Assembly: GCA_029204225.1 (NCBI GenBank)
Contig: MU831558.1
Location: 126,001-183,201, forward strand
DNA from: Diphasiastrum complanatum
Taxonomy: Eukaryota; Streptophyta; Lycopodiopsida; Lycopodiales; Lycopodiaceae
Length of the DNA: 57,201 nucleotides
Reading direction: 5' to 3'
Shown here: piece by piece, positions 12,443 through 25,470 of the stretch
Layout of the letters: each line of letters begins with the position of its first letter
Position numbering within the stretch: the stretch's first letter is position 1
The notes under the pieces: model-generated
The model's input: only the letters and a program-made list of their open reading frames with translations
Database searches by the model: none
What the model was told of the DNA's origin: nothing
Made by a program: the position numbers and the translations under genes

Positions 12443-12519
12443 GTTATCATTACTGATATCTAAGCAGTGATTATCTAGACAACACAATAAGGCTACAACA
12501 ATCCAAACGAGAGTAGCAA

Positions 12520-13929
12520 TCAGTCTTGATGGCGCAAATTACAGGATCTAGAAATTCAAAATCAAGACACTTCTAAAGGGCGAAGGCATCTGGTCGGTGA
12601 CTGAACTCGCATTAGGAGAATTCTGGAAGCAGGCAATGTCAGAGGAGATCGAGTCATTGAGACGAAATGAGACATGAACATTAGAGCCACTGCCTAGAAA
12701 ATAGAAAAATAGTCGACTACAAGTGGGTATACAAGAAAAAGATGAAATCAGATGGCACCATTGGCCGCTACAAGGCAAGGCTTGTCACAAATGGCTACAC
12801 GCAGAGATATGGTATTGATTATTTCAACACATATTCGTCGATGGTCAAGATAACTAGCATACAACTACTCCTTGCATTCGCCACACAACACAATCTGGAA
12901 ATTCACCAGATTGATGTGAAAACAGCCTTTCTCCACGAAGATCTAGAGGAGAAAATCTTCATGAAGCAGCCTGAAGGTTTTGAAGACCCCGACAATCGAC
13001 AATATGTTTGTTGGTTGCAGAGATGCATCTATGGTCTAAACCAGACATCACGAGCTTGGTATAAGAAGCTCGATGGTCTTCTGAAGTCTCTAGACTTCAA
13101 TCCTACACAACCAAATTACAATGTCTACATAAAAAGAGTAGGAAATTTTTTTGTGATACTGACATCTTCGTGGATGATTCCCTAATGATAGGAAATTCTT
13201 TGATGTTGATCAAAGACACGAAGAGTCAGATTTTTGAAAGTTACGAAATCACAGATCTTGGAGAAGCAACAAAATGCCTCGAGTTGGAGATTAGAAGAGA
13301 TCGAACAAAGGGCGAGATGCACTTGAGTCAGTTAGAATATGCCAGAAAGGTGCTCAAGCAGTATCACATGATGGACTGCAAAGAAAAGTCCACACCAATG
13401 ATAGCTGGAGCCAAGATCACGAAGCAGGATTGCCCAAAAATGGAAGAGGAAGATGGCAGGTTATATACCCTACCAAAACTTGATCGGTAGTCTGATGTAC
13501 CTTACAATTTGTACCAGACCCGATCTAGCTTTCTCTATTTACGCCTTGAGCCAGTTCTCTTCCAATCCTGGCATGACACATTGGCAAATGGCAAAACGAA
13601 TCCTACATTATCTAAAGGGTACCCAGAATATGGGATTAACCTATAGAGCTGAAGATGAAAGAAAAGAATTTGAACTGCATCACTATAGTGACGCAAGTTG
13701 GGCGAGCTGCAAAGATCAAAGCAAGTCCATAACTGGAGGATGTACAATAGTGTGTGGAGCTGCAATCAGCTGGATATGCAAAAAGCAAACCTTGGTGGCT
13801 CAATCCTCTTTCGAAGCTAAATATGTCGTAGCTTCAAAGGTGGCAAACGAGGTAGTGTGGCTGCAGATGATGCTGGAAGCAATCGAGATACCACAAGAAG
13901 GGCCATGTATGATGATGATGGACTCTCAA
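12520..13929 (+). pseudogene. gag-pol: Copia A gag-RT-RNase H, internally deleted, cut at 3' end
   Basis: The frame opens with the gag N-terminus (SLDGANYRI, stop where Trp is expected, KFKIKTLLKGEGIWSVTEL). At about 12609 it passes in frame into ALGEFWKQAMSEEIESL, the start of RT. The rest of gag, protease and integrase are gone. RT follows: YKWVYKKKMKSDGTIGRYKA, QIDVKTAFLHEDLEEKIFMK, QRCIYGLNQTSRAWYKKLD and FVDDSLMIGN (13160-13190, after a frameshift), then RNase H with IGSLMYLTICTRPDLAF, SDASWASCKDQSKSITGG and VAQSSFEAKYV. It stops at MMMMDSQ, where the gypsy LTR begins. The missing 3' end lies inverted at 2896-3950. Confidence 0.92.
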
Positions 13930-14418
13930 TGTTATGGCCATATTCAGTTAAGGACCTAGAATGATCCTAATATGGTAGACCGGCCCTCTAGTGTTCGAGA
14001 TTATTGGTCACGCCTAGATTTTATTCCAAGTCAAGGCCTGTTGGTGACTAATGACCTTGGGAGGACCCAGACCCTCTAATTGAGACATACAGAGTAGTGC
14101 ATGTACATGTGACTGATCTAGGCAAGAGGTATGCATGAAGAGTTGTGACCTATTTATAGTTAACCTGTATGGAAATTGCATGTGCTCATGTATAGGATCC
14201 TACTCTCTATATATTGAGGTAGTGATTATTCCGTCAACGACTTGGTCTAGGTTACCTGATGAGCTCTTCTCCTCTTGCTGTCACATTGGCATGGCTTGGG
14301 GACTAGATCCAAGAGGATTCTCCAGGAGGGATCTAGGTTTGGTTGGGTGGTTTGCTCCACAGTCTCTCTTGTGTTTTCCTATCCTCATCTTAGGGGATTG
14401 TCCCTAGTGGTCTTTACA
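13930..14418 (+). mobile_element. 5' LTR of gypsy element G, inside copia A
   Basis: Begins TGTTATGGCCATATTCAG, ends TGGTCTTTACA and is followed by a primer site. It aligns end to end with the LTR at 35087-35574 (489 and 488 bp), with many scattered substitutions. It interrupts the copia A RNase H frame after the codon for Gln in MDSQ. The flank before it is ctcaa. Confidence 0.92.
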
Positions 14419-14419
14419 T

Positions 14420-14440
14420 TGGTATCAGAGCCCGACTAAG
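14420..14440 (+). promoter_or_regulatory. tRNA primer-binding site of gypsy G
   Basis: TGGTATCAGAGCCCGACTAA starts two bases after the LTR and carries the full 12-base match to the initiator-Met tRNA 3' end. Confidence 0.92.
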
Positions 14441-15570
14441 ATGCGGTTTTTGGATGGGATGGAGTGGAATTCTACATCAAATGGGAATTGAAATGCACTT
14501 GGATTTATATCCCGGATGGTGTGCTATTTTTTCAAGGGAAATTGGGTTTGGATTCACTAATTCTTGTTGGAAGCATGCTTTTCAAACTTGGTGGTAAAGT
14601 GCTCTTCTCCTTGTTTGATTCTGTGTAGACATGCTTGGGAATTGTTTGAAGTCATTCTTATGGTTTCTAAAGCCTTGAGAAAGTTTCCGTTTGAAGTAGA
14701 ATAATGTGCATGAGTAGATCCATTTCTTAGTCTAAATCTGTTTTTTGAATGAACAATTTGCATGAATCCATAATGTTTAGACAAATTAAATTCAGGTTAG
14801 TAGCAGTTGGTTTGCTAATAGATTGATGAAAATCAATGTATCCTGAATGAATGAACTAATTGTTGCTGCGAATCTTGAATTTAATATTTGCATGTGAGGA
14901 TTTGAGCTATTTTCTAGAAAGATCCTCTTGTATTTCATGCAATTATGTAAAACATAGAATGGAAATGGCAAGTTGCCCATTCTCTGGGAAAATAGATATA
15001 GAAATGGATTTTGGATATATGCAATAAGAAACCCTATGAAACATTCCTTGGAATGTTCCTCACTGCTTCTGAAGAGCGATAATCTTGTGGTTTGGACCTA
15101 GAATCATGCCTTGGATCTTTTTAAAAACTTGTTCTTAACCTTTGTAGATCTCTGGACAGTTGTTAATGATGTTATTCAGCTGAGGACTTCTTTGAAGCTT
15201 TATCCACTTTGTAGGATAACCTGTGGTAGACAGAAACTTGTTAACAGCTATTGCAGATGATGGGTGGAACATTCGGAAGATTGCATGTAGGATTTTTAGC
15301 ATTACCTCTGTTGTGGATCCCTTTTGTCAAGAAGGAAAAGCGCTAGTTGATCTGTCAAGGGCATCAATCCTTTCAGCCTTGAAATAAACTTAAGTTATTT
15401 TAGAGGTTTCTGATGTTGATGCCACATGATTGTGTAGAACCGCATGTTATGCATCTGGATTGGCAGTTGGGGCAGCAAGAGGTGAGGTAATCTGATTCCT
15501 GGAGCAGGAGTCTGTGGATGACAGATTGTTTGAAGCCGTTGGAGCAGGGATGGTGAAGCTAATCCGCAGT
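14441..15570 (+). other. Gypsy G internal sequence, no gene recognised
   Basis: This lies between the primer site and the R1 repeat, where leader and gag would be expected. No frame or zinc knuckle can be recognised on either strand. Confidence 0.5.
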
Positions 15571-15624
15571 AGAAATGCGTGGAATGGTTTTTTAGGACTG
15601 TTGAGGATTGAGGAGGTGTGTCAT

Positions 15625-15767
<143 letters not shown>

Positions 15768-17349
15768 ATGGAGCCTCCCTTCCCTTGATTGCTGGCGGCG
15801 ACTGTAGCTAAGGGCTGATCTCCCTTTCCTCTTTCAAAACCTTTTAGGATTTTTGAATAGGGGTCTAGGCTTTTGCCTTTTGCATGGTTTTTTTTTTTGG
15901 TGCTTATAGTTGATTTGGTGCATGTTACCAATTGGACAACAGTTTGAAAAATTGCATGAATGTCCAATCGATGCTTTGCATGCCGGTTGACCAAGGTTTT
16001 TAGGCTTGACAAGTAGTGATTTTCAAGTTGGTTCTAAATTTGATTCGGACTCTATTCGAAAATTTTAGTTACAAGCACCCAGTTAGAGGAACTTTGGTTT
16101 CTTGGTGCTCTGTAGTCAATGTTGTAACCTTGTCGTTTTGAAAGTAGCTTCCCGGTCTTGGCAGGAGGAATTTAGTTTTTTCTTCTCTATGGCCAATATG
16201 CATGCTTGAGGCCTTATCAACTTGACAGTCACCTATAAGCCTAGTTTTTTGAGAACTTAATACTGTTGTTTTGGGTCAAGCTGTAATAATCGATCAAGAT
16301 TTTATTAAACCGATCTTGACAAAATAATGGTAGTGATTTGGTTCTCCAGGCAAGTACCCAGTTAGTGGTCTTTACTTTGGGTCCCTGGTACGGTGCTTTT
16401 TATCGATTTAAATCTGGAGTATGATTACTCCCGATAAATTGAGTTAAACGGTAATTTTTTTTTCTCCTTTTCGACTACGATGATGCACTGATAGGCTTGT
16501 CCTAAATGATTTTGATCTTTAGGATTGGGCAATTTAAGCTTTTCAGATACTTGTTAAAGTGAACAATGGAATAAGGTCGTAATTTTTGAGAGCTAGTTCT
16601 ATATTCGATTAAAAAACAAGTGTATCGAATATTGTAAAGAGTACTCGGATCCAAAAGTTATTGATTTCCATTGATTCAACTAACTTAAATGAAGTAATGA
16701 AAATAAACCGGTGTGGTAAAAAAGGAAGTAGCCTAGCATTTACTTGTATCAATGGAATTTTCGGGGACCTTTGCTAAAAGAATTTTCGGGTGACCAAAAA
16801 ATCTAAGGGAGGAAGAAAATGAGACACCTGAGTAGGTAATTGTGATAGTGTTGTGTAATTTGGGTTGGTTAAGGTCCCTGTAAGGAAATTGCATAACACT
16901 GGTTTTTTGAATTCACTAAGTTGAATTTATTTTAAATATCTATAGGACCTGAGTTGTCCCTATTTGTTATTGGAAATTGTGATATGGAACGAGAATGACA
17001 CTTGATTCACATTTGTACTCTAAAGTACCTTATTCCTAAGAGTTGTAACTCTCAGATGCTAGGAATTTGGGATGATAGTACCAACCATAGGGGTTGTTTT
17101 ATGTGACGGTAAAACCTTGTACAGATTCTTGTTAAATCACAATTTTGTTAATGGATTATTGTGATCCATTGGGAACAAATTTGGGGATACTCCAGTATTT
17201 GGTGGAATAGATATATGCATATCTGGTATTGAATATCTCTGGACTATCGGATAACGCGATTAAAGATCTTCTTGAAGGAATTGAATTCCTTGTACCATTT
17301 CGGATATAGATACTGGATATCTATTGGTATACTTCAACTATATTGAATT

Positions 17350-17485
17350 TTTCCTTTTGGTTCTGAAGAATAAACTTAGGTCATTTTGACTGTATATGAA
17401 CGAGGTTTCTCGTCCGTACTGGGGTCAATGCCTAGTGGTATTCTTAGATGATGTTGTCATCTACTGTGAAAACTTAAGGAAATGG
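17350..17485 (+). pseudogene. pol: Ty3/gypsy reverse transcriptase remnant (R1)
   Basis: The frame from 17396 reads YMNEVSRPYWGQCLVVFLDD and then VVIYCENLRKW. This is the gypsy RT block around the catalytic F/YxDD box, here FLDD, preceded by a damaged PFG motif. Stops surround it. Only this block is recognisable in the unit. Confidence 0.8.
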
Positions 17486-19162
17486 AGAATTCAATAGTTG
17501 GAGGTATCTTTCTGGAAAATGGTTGAAGATTGGGCCCTATATTGGATATAGGATGGTCAGATAGTCTTTTTGATTTTCTGATGGTCGGATCTAAAAGCAA
17601 AGGACTTTCTTGGAGAGAAAACTGATGGCATGGGACATCAGTGATTTCAAAGAGGAAATTCTTGTGTGAGAATGATCTGTAGGCCAATGGGTAGTATTTA
17701 CATTATTTGTAAATCTAATAGTTGAAACCATTGGTAAAGTCTATTTAGGGTATTTAGAGAGGTTATGAGATAAAAATCCAGATCCCTCAATGGTATCTCA
17801 TAAATTTCAAATCAAAAACCCTTAAAAACTATTTCTCTTATAATTTAAATGTCTACTTTTTAGGAATTTCTTATGTACGAGACAATTGGATTGAGATTCA
17901 TATGATTCCTTCCAGTATAGAACTTGGTTCTGAAGGACTATTAAAGTTATATAAATTCATACTTCAATTTCAGTTTATGGATATAGCTTAGAATCAATTG
18001 ATGTTTTCAACTGATCAAGTGGAAATCAGAATTCCAAATGATTATCTCTATTTGATAGTTTTTCTATTGAGAGTAATGTTTCTATCACTCGGGGTAAGAT
18101 ATTTTATGATTTTAAGGAAAAAGTCCGGTTGTAATAGTATTGGATACTCATTACTGACTTTTTCAAATCTTTGATATCTTATAAGTGTCTCCTGGGAACT
18201 TTTTGATTGAAGTTATGGGATTTCTTTTAAAAGGGGGAGAAAAAAATGATAGGAATAAGACTTTCATGGGATCAACCAGTTGCATAGATTTCTTTTGTGG
18301 AATCCAGTTTGTGTAAAATGGTGGAACTATCCAGAGGAATAGAGGAAATCTCTAGTGATTATTTTTGAATAATCTTGAACTAGAGGAGATTTGGGGGTTT
18401 TTGAGCTATGAGATATTCATGAATATGGGAAGTAGTGGTAAAGATTAAACTAAGATTCACTAATTGGCTACCAAGTACCATTTAGTTATGGATTGGATCA
18501 GTGGAATAAAGCTAATCTTAACCTTATATCCAAAGATGTCTGTATAAGTCAGCCTAATCTTGATGTGTGCACTAAGATCTGAAGTAGGTTGATTGGATGA
18601 AGGAATTTTGTTGATAAAAGTATGATGGTTGGAAAACTTATGATGTGGAATTATTCACTTCAGAGATTTCCCAGATATGTTATTTACTTAAGAGAAATAG
18701 AATCTTCTGTAGCTGAGTTACAAGATTCTCAGTAAGATATGTGAGTAACATATGGCGATTTTGGAGGAATCTGCCAGTTAATGATATATGTGTTTATGTA
18801 CTGGGTCATAGTGAGATTATTCTCATATGTGCACGATTAATCTTGTGTAAATCTACTATGTATTCCTGGTCACTAAGGTTATCTGGTGCACTTAACCTAG
18901 TTGATGAACATAGACATATAATCAAGTATTGTCTTTGATAATTACTTGCAGAGTTAACAGATTGATTTGGATATGGATCTAAATGTGGTGTTATACTAGT
19001 ATAAATAAGATCTGCACCTAGACATTTAAGATTTCTAAATCATGAGCAATCAACTTGAGTAGTTGATTTACTCTTGTGAAAATTAATTGGAAAAATGGAC
19101 AGAAATGGAGCAGAAATGCGTGGAATATTTTTTTAGGACTGTTGGAGGTGTGCCATCCCACC

Positions 19163-19164
<2 letters not shown>

Positions 19165-19219
<55 letters not shown>
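19165..19219. repeat. (CT)n microsatellite in R2, about 27 units
   Basis: The equivalent of the array at 15630-15765, shorter by about 80 bp. Confidence 0.95.
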
Positions 19220-19221
<2 letters not shown>

Positions 19222-20809
19222 GGAGCCTCCCTTCCCTTGATTGCTGGCGGCGACTGTAGCTAAGGGTTGATCTCCCTTTCCTCTTTCAAAACCTTTTAGG
19301 GTTTTTGAATAGGGGTCTAGGCTTTTGCCTTTTGCATGGTTTTTTTTTTTGGTGCTTATAGTTGATTTGGTGCATGTTACCAATTGGACAGCAGTTTGAA
19401 AAATTGCATGAATGTCCAATCGATGCTTTGCATGCCGGTTGACCAAGGTTTTCTTAGGCTTGACAAGTAGTGATTTTTAAGTTGGTTCTAAATTTGATTC
19501 GTAATCAATTTAAAAATTTTAGTTACAAGCACCCAGTTAGAGGAACTTTGGTTTCTTGGTGCTCCGTAGTCAATGTTGTAACCTTGTCGTTTTGAAAGTA
19601 GCTTCCCGGTCTTGGCAGGAGGAATTTAGTTTTTTCTTCTCTATGGCCAATATGCATGCTTGAGGCCTTATCAACTTGACAGTCACCTATAAGCCTAGTT
19701 TTTTGAGAACTTAATACTGTTGTTTTGGGTCAAGCTGTAATAATCGATCAAGATTTTATTAAACCGATCTTGACAAAATAATGGTAGTGGTTTGGTTCTC
19801 CAGGCAAGTACCTAGTTAGTGGTCTTTACTTTGGGTCCTTGGTATGGTGCTTTTTATCGATTTAACTCTGGAGTACGATTACTCCCGGTAAATTGAGTTA
19901 AACGGTAATTTTTTTTCTTCCTTTTCGACTGCGTTGATGCACTGATAGGCTTGTCCTAAATGATTTTGATCTTTAGGATTGGGCAATTTAAGCTTTTCAG
20001 ATACTTGTTAAAGTGAACAATGGCATAAGGTCGTAATTTTTGGGAGCTAGTTCTATATTCGATTAAAAAACAAGTGTATCGAATATTGTAAAGAGTACTC
20101 GGATCCAAAAGTTATTGATTTTCCATTGATTCAAGTAACTTAAATGAAGTAATGAAAATAAACCGGTGTGGTCAAAAAGGAAATAGCCTAGCATTTACTT
20201 GTGTCAATGGAATTTTCGGGGACCTTCGCTAAAAGAATTTTTGGGTGACCAAAAAATCTAAGGGAGGAAGAAAATGAGACACCTGAGTAGGTAATTGTGA
20301 TAGTGTTGTGTAATTTAGGTTGGTTAAGGTCCCTATAAGGAAATTGCATAACACTGGTTTTTTGAATTCACTAAGTTGAATTTATTTTAAATATCTATAG
20401 GACCTGAGTTGTCCCTATTTGTTATTGGAAATTGTGATATGGAACGAGAATGACACTTGATTCACATTTGTACTCTAAAGTACCTTATTCCTAAGAGTTG
20501 TAACTCTCAGATGCTAGGAATTTGGGATGATAGTACCAACCATAGGGGTTGTTTTATGTGACGGTAAAACCTTGTACAGATTCTTGTTAAATCACAATTT
20601 TGTTAATGGATTATTGTGATCCATTGGGAACAAATTTGGGGATACTCCAGTATTTGGTGGAATAGATATATGCATATCTGGTATTGAAAATCTCTGGACT
20701 ATCGGATAATGCAATTAAAGATTTCTTGAAGGAATTGAATTCCTTGTACCATTTCGGATATAGATACTGGATATCTATTGGTATACTTCAACTATATTGA
20801 ATTTTTCCT

Positions 20810-20940
20810 TTTGGTTCTGAAGAATAAACTTAGGTCATTTTGACTGTATATGAACGAGGTTTCTCGTCCGTACTGGGGTCAATGCCTAGTGGTATTCTTA
20901 GATGATGTTGTCATCTATTGTGAAAACTTAAGAAAATGGA
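20810..20940 (+). pseudogene. pol: Ty3/gypsy reverse transcriptase remnant (R2)
   Basis: The same block as in R1, with the FLDD box and the YMNEVSRPYWGQ lead-in. The only visible differences are synonymous or in the flanks, which fits a recent tandem duplication of already dead sequence. Confidence 0.8.
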
Positions 20941-21238
20941 TAATTCAATAGTTGGAGGTATCTTTCTAGAAAATGGTTGAAGATTGGGCCCTATATTGGA
21001 TATAGGATGGTCAGATAGTCTTTTTGATTTTCTGATGGTCGGATCTAAAAGCAAAGGACTTTCTTGGAGAGAAAACTGATGGCATGGGACATCAGTGATT
21101 TCAAAGAGGAAATTCTTGTGTGAGAATGATCTGTAGGCCAATGGTTAGTCTTTACATTATTTGTAAATCTAATAGTTGAAACCATTGGTAAAATCTATTT
21201 AGGGTATTTAGAGAGGTTATGATATATAAATCCAGTCC

Positions 21239-22665
21239 ATCACACTTGAGGCATGTGCACCATATTTTATTTTGAAAATAATTTTTCTACGAGAAACAAA
21301 AATCAAGTACATGATCCTTTAGCACAATAGTTTCACTTATAATAACAAAGTCTTTATGAACAAGAAAACATGCATGTTTATTACTTACCCTATTAACTTG
21401 AGTAGTGTCTTCATCGCTAAACTGATCTGAATGTAATTCATCTCGTTGTGATAAACTGCATATATGCACAAGTACAAAACACAAATAACATAAAATCATT
21501 GTATGATTCTAATGTTTTAATTTTTAAATAGTACTATTTTTATACGTTGTCGCCTATATGATTCTTTTGTTATCACAAGTATGAAAGTCCCACTCCAATA
21601 TGCATTAAAGTTCTGTAGTTGATTTTCTTTTCTACTTCATTTCAATATATTAGAATTTATTGTAATGTATTGTATGTTTATGAATGTAGTAATCATGTCG
21701 GGGTCAGGCAGTGGTGAAAGCTCAAAAGATTATGTTAAAAATCTATATGAATCATTAACTCCTGAGCAAAAAGAAGAACTGCAAAGTATGCTTAGCCGAG
21801 ATGAGGGTGGTCCCTTACAAGCGGCCGTGGCTCCCGCCCCCACTGAAGAGTCATCCACAAATTCGTATTATGACGTGGATCCTCAAGATAATATAATTAC
21901 CAACAGAAAAGGGAGGGTGGTTTTGGATCGGCTCTATTCTTTATGCCAACACCATTTTGGTGACAGATTGTTTTGTAAATGGTCCGAACAATCTGCCGTC
22001 GATAAACGACAGGTTATTGGTACCCTTCATGACGAATTCCAACAAGAAGAGTTATTCAAGGAGAAGGAAATTCATAAGTATATGAGCTTATGGATTAGGC
22101 ATCGTTGTGATATGGCACGACAAGCTTATAGGGACCGGCAATCCAAGCCCTCCTAGTGTTCAAGAAGTGATTGGAACCATGTAAAAGCGGATGAACGAAC
22201 ACTAGATAAATACAAGATTCAGAAAGATGCCGCGGCCGCTAGGATGCATGGGAAATGCGAGATTGCAAGAAAGCATGGTAAGTGAACCTACACTACTCTT
22301 ATAGTTTATCTTTAATTTCATATGCTTTTATCTTGTAATATGCATTATGACTAGCTGCTCTAACGTAGCCCTAAATTAATTTCAACTGAAATTGAATGCA
22401 TGGATAGTTGGCGGACTATGGACGTCTGCCAACTAAGGAGGAATACGAATTTGTCTTCAGGGAATCATACGATGCATAAGTCGACAAACTAAAGAGCGAG
22501 GGTCATCCCCCAAATGTAAGTACTAGTTTTTGTATTCATTCTAATGTGGTTTGTATTTCGATATCAATTTTTTTTTTAATTAAATACGATCAAGCATTAA
22601 ATATTAATGTAGTTTATTTGCTTGGGTTCATGCAGACTAGACGTCATGACGACGACGATGAGTAG
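21239..22665 (+). pseudogene. Second CACTA gene (plant Ptta/En/Spm transposase-like)
   Basis: After a 450-bp leader, ATG at 21695 opens MSGSGSGESSKDYVKNLYES, an acidic N-terminus, then VVLDRLYSLCQHHFGDRLFC and HKYMSLWIRHRCDMARQAYR. A TAG at 22154 is followed in the same frame by SDWNHVKADERTLDKYKIQK and ARMHGKCEIARKHG. A GTAAGT donor lies at 22278. An exon at 22409-22515 (ADYGRLPTKEEYEFVF) ends at another GTAAGT, and a last exon at 22636-22665 (TRRHDDDDE, stop) follows TGCAG. The layout and the LPTKEEYE region resemble the accessory protein of plant CACTA elements. The internal TAG and a phase mismatch at the first intron make it a likely pseudogene. Its neighbour R2 ends where it begins. Confidence 0.65.
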
Positions 22666-22689
22666 ATTAGGTTTATAAGTTTTAATTGA

Positions 22690-25470
22690 TGTTAGATCTA
22701 GAAAGACTCATGCGACATTACGTAAAATAAAACAAAATTGGAGTTTTTCGAAAAAATCAAAATTTCGGTCATTTTTTCGTTATCTATGAAATCAGTTTAG
22801 ATTAGTGAATTGATTAAACTGATTTTATCAGTCAGAATTGGTCACAATATTTTCACTAAGTCTAAATTATTTCCCGGTGATAGATAAGTTAAAATTGACA
22901 GAAGGAACCGCAATGAATTGTCGACAGTTTTTACTGTGTTTTTTTTTTAAACTTTTCGAGTTGGGAACTCCCAGATTGAAAATTAAAATTTGAATTTTTT
23001 TTTCTTTCTGTTGAATTTTAAATTGGTTAAAATTTGAATTCAGTTACTTGTCTGATAGTTTTCTAATCGATGTATCGATAGAAATCAGTCAAGTGAACGT
23101 TTGTGCAAGATACTCGTTAAATTTGAATTACAATCGTCAAACAATATGAAATGACCAGATTGGATGAGTGGCTATAGTATTCTTTATCTAGTCAGTAAAT
23201 CTGATAGGATGCGGTTCAAGAATTATTGAAATCCTTTTGGTGGGATTTCCATTCATGTAATTTCATATTCTACATTTGGACAAGTTTTGTCAATATTGAC
23301 GGAGTAATGCCAAACCAGTCAATAAAAAAAAAAAAAACAGTCCAATTTTATGAAAAAATTGCAATAATAGAAATTACATAACTGTTTTCATTTCCAGTAA
23401 AATCCTATGATAAATTATATTCAAAAGATCAGACTGATATTGTTTCATATAGTAGTAAATGACTTTTGATATATCAGATATTCAGTCCAAGTACAGGACA
23501 GAAATGAAATTGTTTTGGACTTTTTCCTACAGTAATTAATATTTAAACATTTACTAATGTCATTACGTCTTCTTGGTACCTTAGCTGAAATAGATTTTCA
23601 GGGAATTGAAAATTCTAAGGAGGGAAGAAGAGTGGACATCAGAGGTAGTAAGTGTGATATGGAAATGTATTTCGCAGTTAGGTTTTTGTGTAAATCCCGA
23701 TAAATAATTGCTTGATACTGGTTATTAATTTCCTGGATAGAATTCAGTCAATTGAATTTGTAATTAATATCTTTGTAACCATTGAGTTATCCATAGTTTT
23801 GGATGTCAATTGTGATGTTAGAAGTGGAATCTGATACGTGGATTAGATTGGATCTGTTAGTTGACAGAAGCTTGTCCCAAGATTTGATGCATCAGTAGGG
23901 TTTCGAAACTTGTCAATAACCAGAAAGGATCAGGATATAATTTTGAACCATGTTAATTCTTCTGTCTAAGTCACATAATCAGATGTGGATTTTGGGTATC
24001 CATCTGATAGACATGCCAGTCAATTAAATAAAAGGATTCTCCAGTGTTTGGGAACAAGAGATAATTTTCTATAGTGATTGTAGGACAACTAGATGATTAA
24101 TGGATCTCTAGAATATCAGATTTTTCTGGAAGGAAAAGCTGATGGTATGGGCCGTCAGTAATTTTGGAAAGGAAATTCTAGGATTGTAAAGATCTAATGA
24201 TCAATGGTGTGTTTAGTACCTAGTAGCGATATGGGAAAAAAAAAACATTCGATCAAATGTGAGGTATTTTAAAAAATTTTGAGGTTTAATCTAGATCCCA
24301 AAGTGGTATCTCATTATTTACAAAATCAGAGGCCCTCAAACCTATTTCTCATTTTTTTAATTAATCTTTTACTTTTTAATAATTTCTTGAATATAAGACA
24401 TCAGACTAGTTTATATGAATTCTTTCCAGCATGAAGTTATTCTTCTGAAAGACTGTTATGTCATATAAATTACTACTTGTGTGAATAGACTTGGAATTTA
24501 GATAAATTCTAAGGTTAAAATGTTTCGATTTCTTAAACCTAGAATATCTATGTTGCATAAATGGATTTCGATGGAATAGTAGTTTCTATCACTTAGATTG
24601 AAAAAATCTGAAGGACAAGTGAATCCTTTAGTGGAAGCACTTATTACGGACTTTTCTTGGATTTAGATATTTCATATATCATCTTTTCAATTAACTTTTA
24701 TTGAAATTTATAATTTTTTTAAAAGGAGGGGTGAAGTGGTGGGATAAAATTCTATTTGGAAATCTGTGGATTGCATAGTTTTCAAAAAAGAACCAACTGT
24801 GGTATAGAAATGAGATTTTTTTGGAAGCAATTTCGGATAGATTCAGAGTAAAATGCCTAATTGGAACTCTTTGAATAAGGGAAATTCTTTAGGGATTGTG
24901 TGGACAATCTAAATCTAGAACAGACTTGATATTTGAATCATTATCTGTTAGTAGTACAGTAAAAGGTCAAAGGTTACTAATTCCATTTTGATTGGAATAG
25001 AAGTAAGTTTGATCAGAATATAAGTTTGAAAGTTCTGTATTGGATCAACCTAATCTTAGTTTTAGTAATAGGATTAGAGAGGGGTTGATTAGTGGGAGAA
25101 ATTATGTAATTAGAGATAAGTGAGATTGGAAAACTGTTGAGAGTGAATGTTATTCGTCCCAGAGATTTTTCGGATATGTTATTTACTCATGAGAAATAGA
25201 AAATATTTTGTAGTTGAGTTACAAGATCTCAGTGAGGTATGTGAGTAACATATGTGGGTTCTGGAGGAATCTGCTAGATAAAAATGGGTTTATGTACTGG
25301 GTCATAGTGAGATTATTCACATATGTGCATGATTAATCTTGTATGAATCTACCGTGTAATCCTAGTTACTAAGGTTATCTGGTGCACTTAACCTAGTCGG
25401 TGAACATGAACATATGATCAAGTATTGTTTTGACAAATACTTGCAGAGTTAACAAATCTTTGCATAGAAG
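22690..25470 (+). repeat. R3: older diverged copy of the R unit
   Basis: Follows the order of R1 from about 16400 to 18970 with many changes. Clear anchors are GGAAGGAAAAGCTGATGGTA (24128), GATCCCAAAGTGGTATCTCA (24294) and 25205-25455, which matches 18735-18960 (GAGTAACATATG through TATCTGGTGCACTTAACCTA). It has no CT array and no readable RT. It starts right after the CACTA gene, at the inferred right edge of the inverted segment. Confidence 0.7.

Larger units (their letters stand above)
19107..21238 (+). repeat. R2: second tandem copy, cut by a CACTA gene
   Basis: Near-identical to 15571-17785 (shared words run for tens of bases throughout). It starts about 3.54 kb after R1 and stops at AATCCAGTCC, equivalent to R1 position about 17785. 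The missing remainder begins at R1 position 17791, exactly where R4 (3951-5460) starts. Both stumps touch CACTA sequence. Confidence 0.85.

Noticed and set aside
17457-17687. Minus-strand frame found in both R1 and R2 (also 20911-21141)
   Set aside because: It lies antisense to the gypsy RT remnant and downstream text. Its conservation is explained by the recent tandem duplication.
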